Assembly (NCBI GenBank): GCA_003979345.1
Contig: RYVZ01000041.1
Location: 1-24,147, forward strand
DNA from: Lachnospiraceae bacterium
GTDB lineage: Bacteria > Bacillota > Clostridia > Lachnospirales > Lachnospiraceae
Direction of reading: 5' to 3'
Length of the DNA stretch: 24,147 nucleotides
The notes under the pieces are model-generated. The model saw only the letters and a list, made by a program, of their open reading frames with translations, searched no databases and was not told the origin of the DNA. Within the stretch, counting starts at the first letter, position 1; each line of letters begins with the position of its first letter. Positions 24,129 to 24,147 of the stretch are shown here, one piece after another. The translations under genes were made by a program, and so were the position numbers.

Positions 24129-24147
24129 CTGTCTCTTATACACATCT
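24129..24147. other. Tn5/Nextera mosaic-end adapter sequence
   Basis: The last 19 bases, CTGTCTCTTATACACATCT, are identical to the transposase mosaic-end adapter used in tagmentation libraries. It marks untrimmed sequence at the contig edge and is not genomic. Confidence 0.96.

Noticed and set aside
24105..24143. Apparent GTG start and 13-residue N-terminus of spoVT (MYKRQNLTLVIRK)
   Set aside because: The first five residues are read from the Nextera adapter and the rest from an exact inverted copy of the gene, so this is not a real start.
1..24147. tRNA, rRNA, CRISPR arrays, insertion sequences with transposase, phage genes
   Set aside because: None were seen on reading both strands; there are no evenly spaced repeats, no transposase-like proteins and no recognisable tRNA T-loop/anticodon pattern.

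Overview
The window looks like a chromosomal contig end from a spore-forming, low-outer-membrane clostridium, most likely a Lachnospiraceae-type gut Firmicute. This rests on the paired GlgC/GlgD glycogen enzymes, SpoVG, SpoVT, strong AGGAGG-type ribosome binding sites, sigma-A type promoters, several Gram-positive lipoproteins with L-x-G-C lipoboxes, and a membrane-anchored XRE regulator. I could run no database search, so the placement is by recognition only.

Region 1 (1-7300) is a housekeeping block on the + strand: glgC and glgD (ADP-glucose synthesis), spoVG, a terminator, pth, mfd and a terminator. Region 2 (7300-13818) is a sugar-catabolism block: xylulokinase xylB, a DUF4867-like protein, a FucI/AraA-fold sugar isomerase with its own promoter, and a cytoplasmic GH3 glycosidase of beta-xylosidase type. 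Together they suggest hydrolysis of imported xylo-oligosaccharides and pentose isomerisation/phosphorylation, though no importer is in view.

Region 3 (13819-22867) starts with an XRE regulator that has six predicted membrane helices and a long stem-loop terminator. A consensus promoter (TTGACA-17-TATACT) then drives a compact array: a small secreted Ser/Gly-rich protein, a substrate-binding-type lipoprotein, a second lipoprotein, a duplicated ABC-2 type permease and an NatA-type ATPase, followed by a surface SGNH esterase lipoprotein. Genes inside it overlap or nearly touch and two seem to use TTG starts. This array is the best candidate for an undescribed system: a secreted peptide or protein with a dedicated lipoprotein/ABC module, perhaps bacteriocin- or cell-envelope-related. 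That function is inference.

Region 4 (22883-24147) is on the - strand: a VanZ-family membrane protein downstream of spoVT. The spoVT 5' end is not natural. The last 19 bases are the Tn5/Nextera mosaic-end adapter, and the 30 bases before it are an exact inverted copy of spoVT sequence 64 bases inward. The contig therefore ends in a fold-back library chimera, and about 24105-24147 should not be read as genome.
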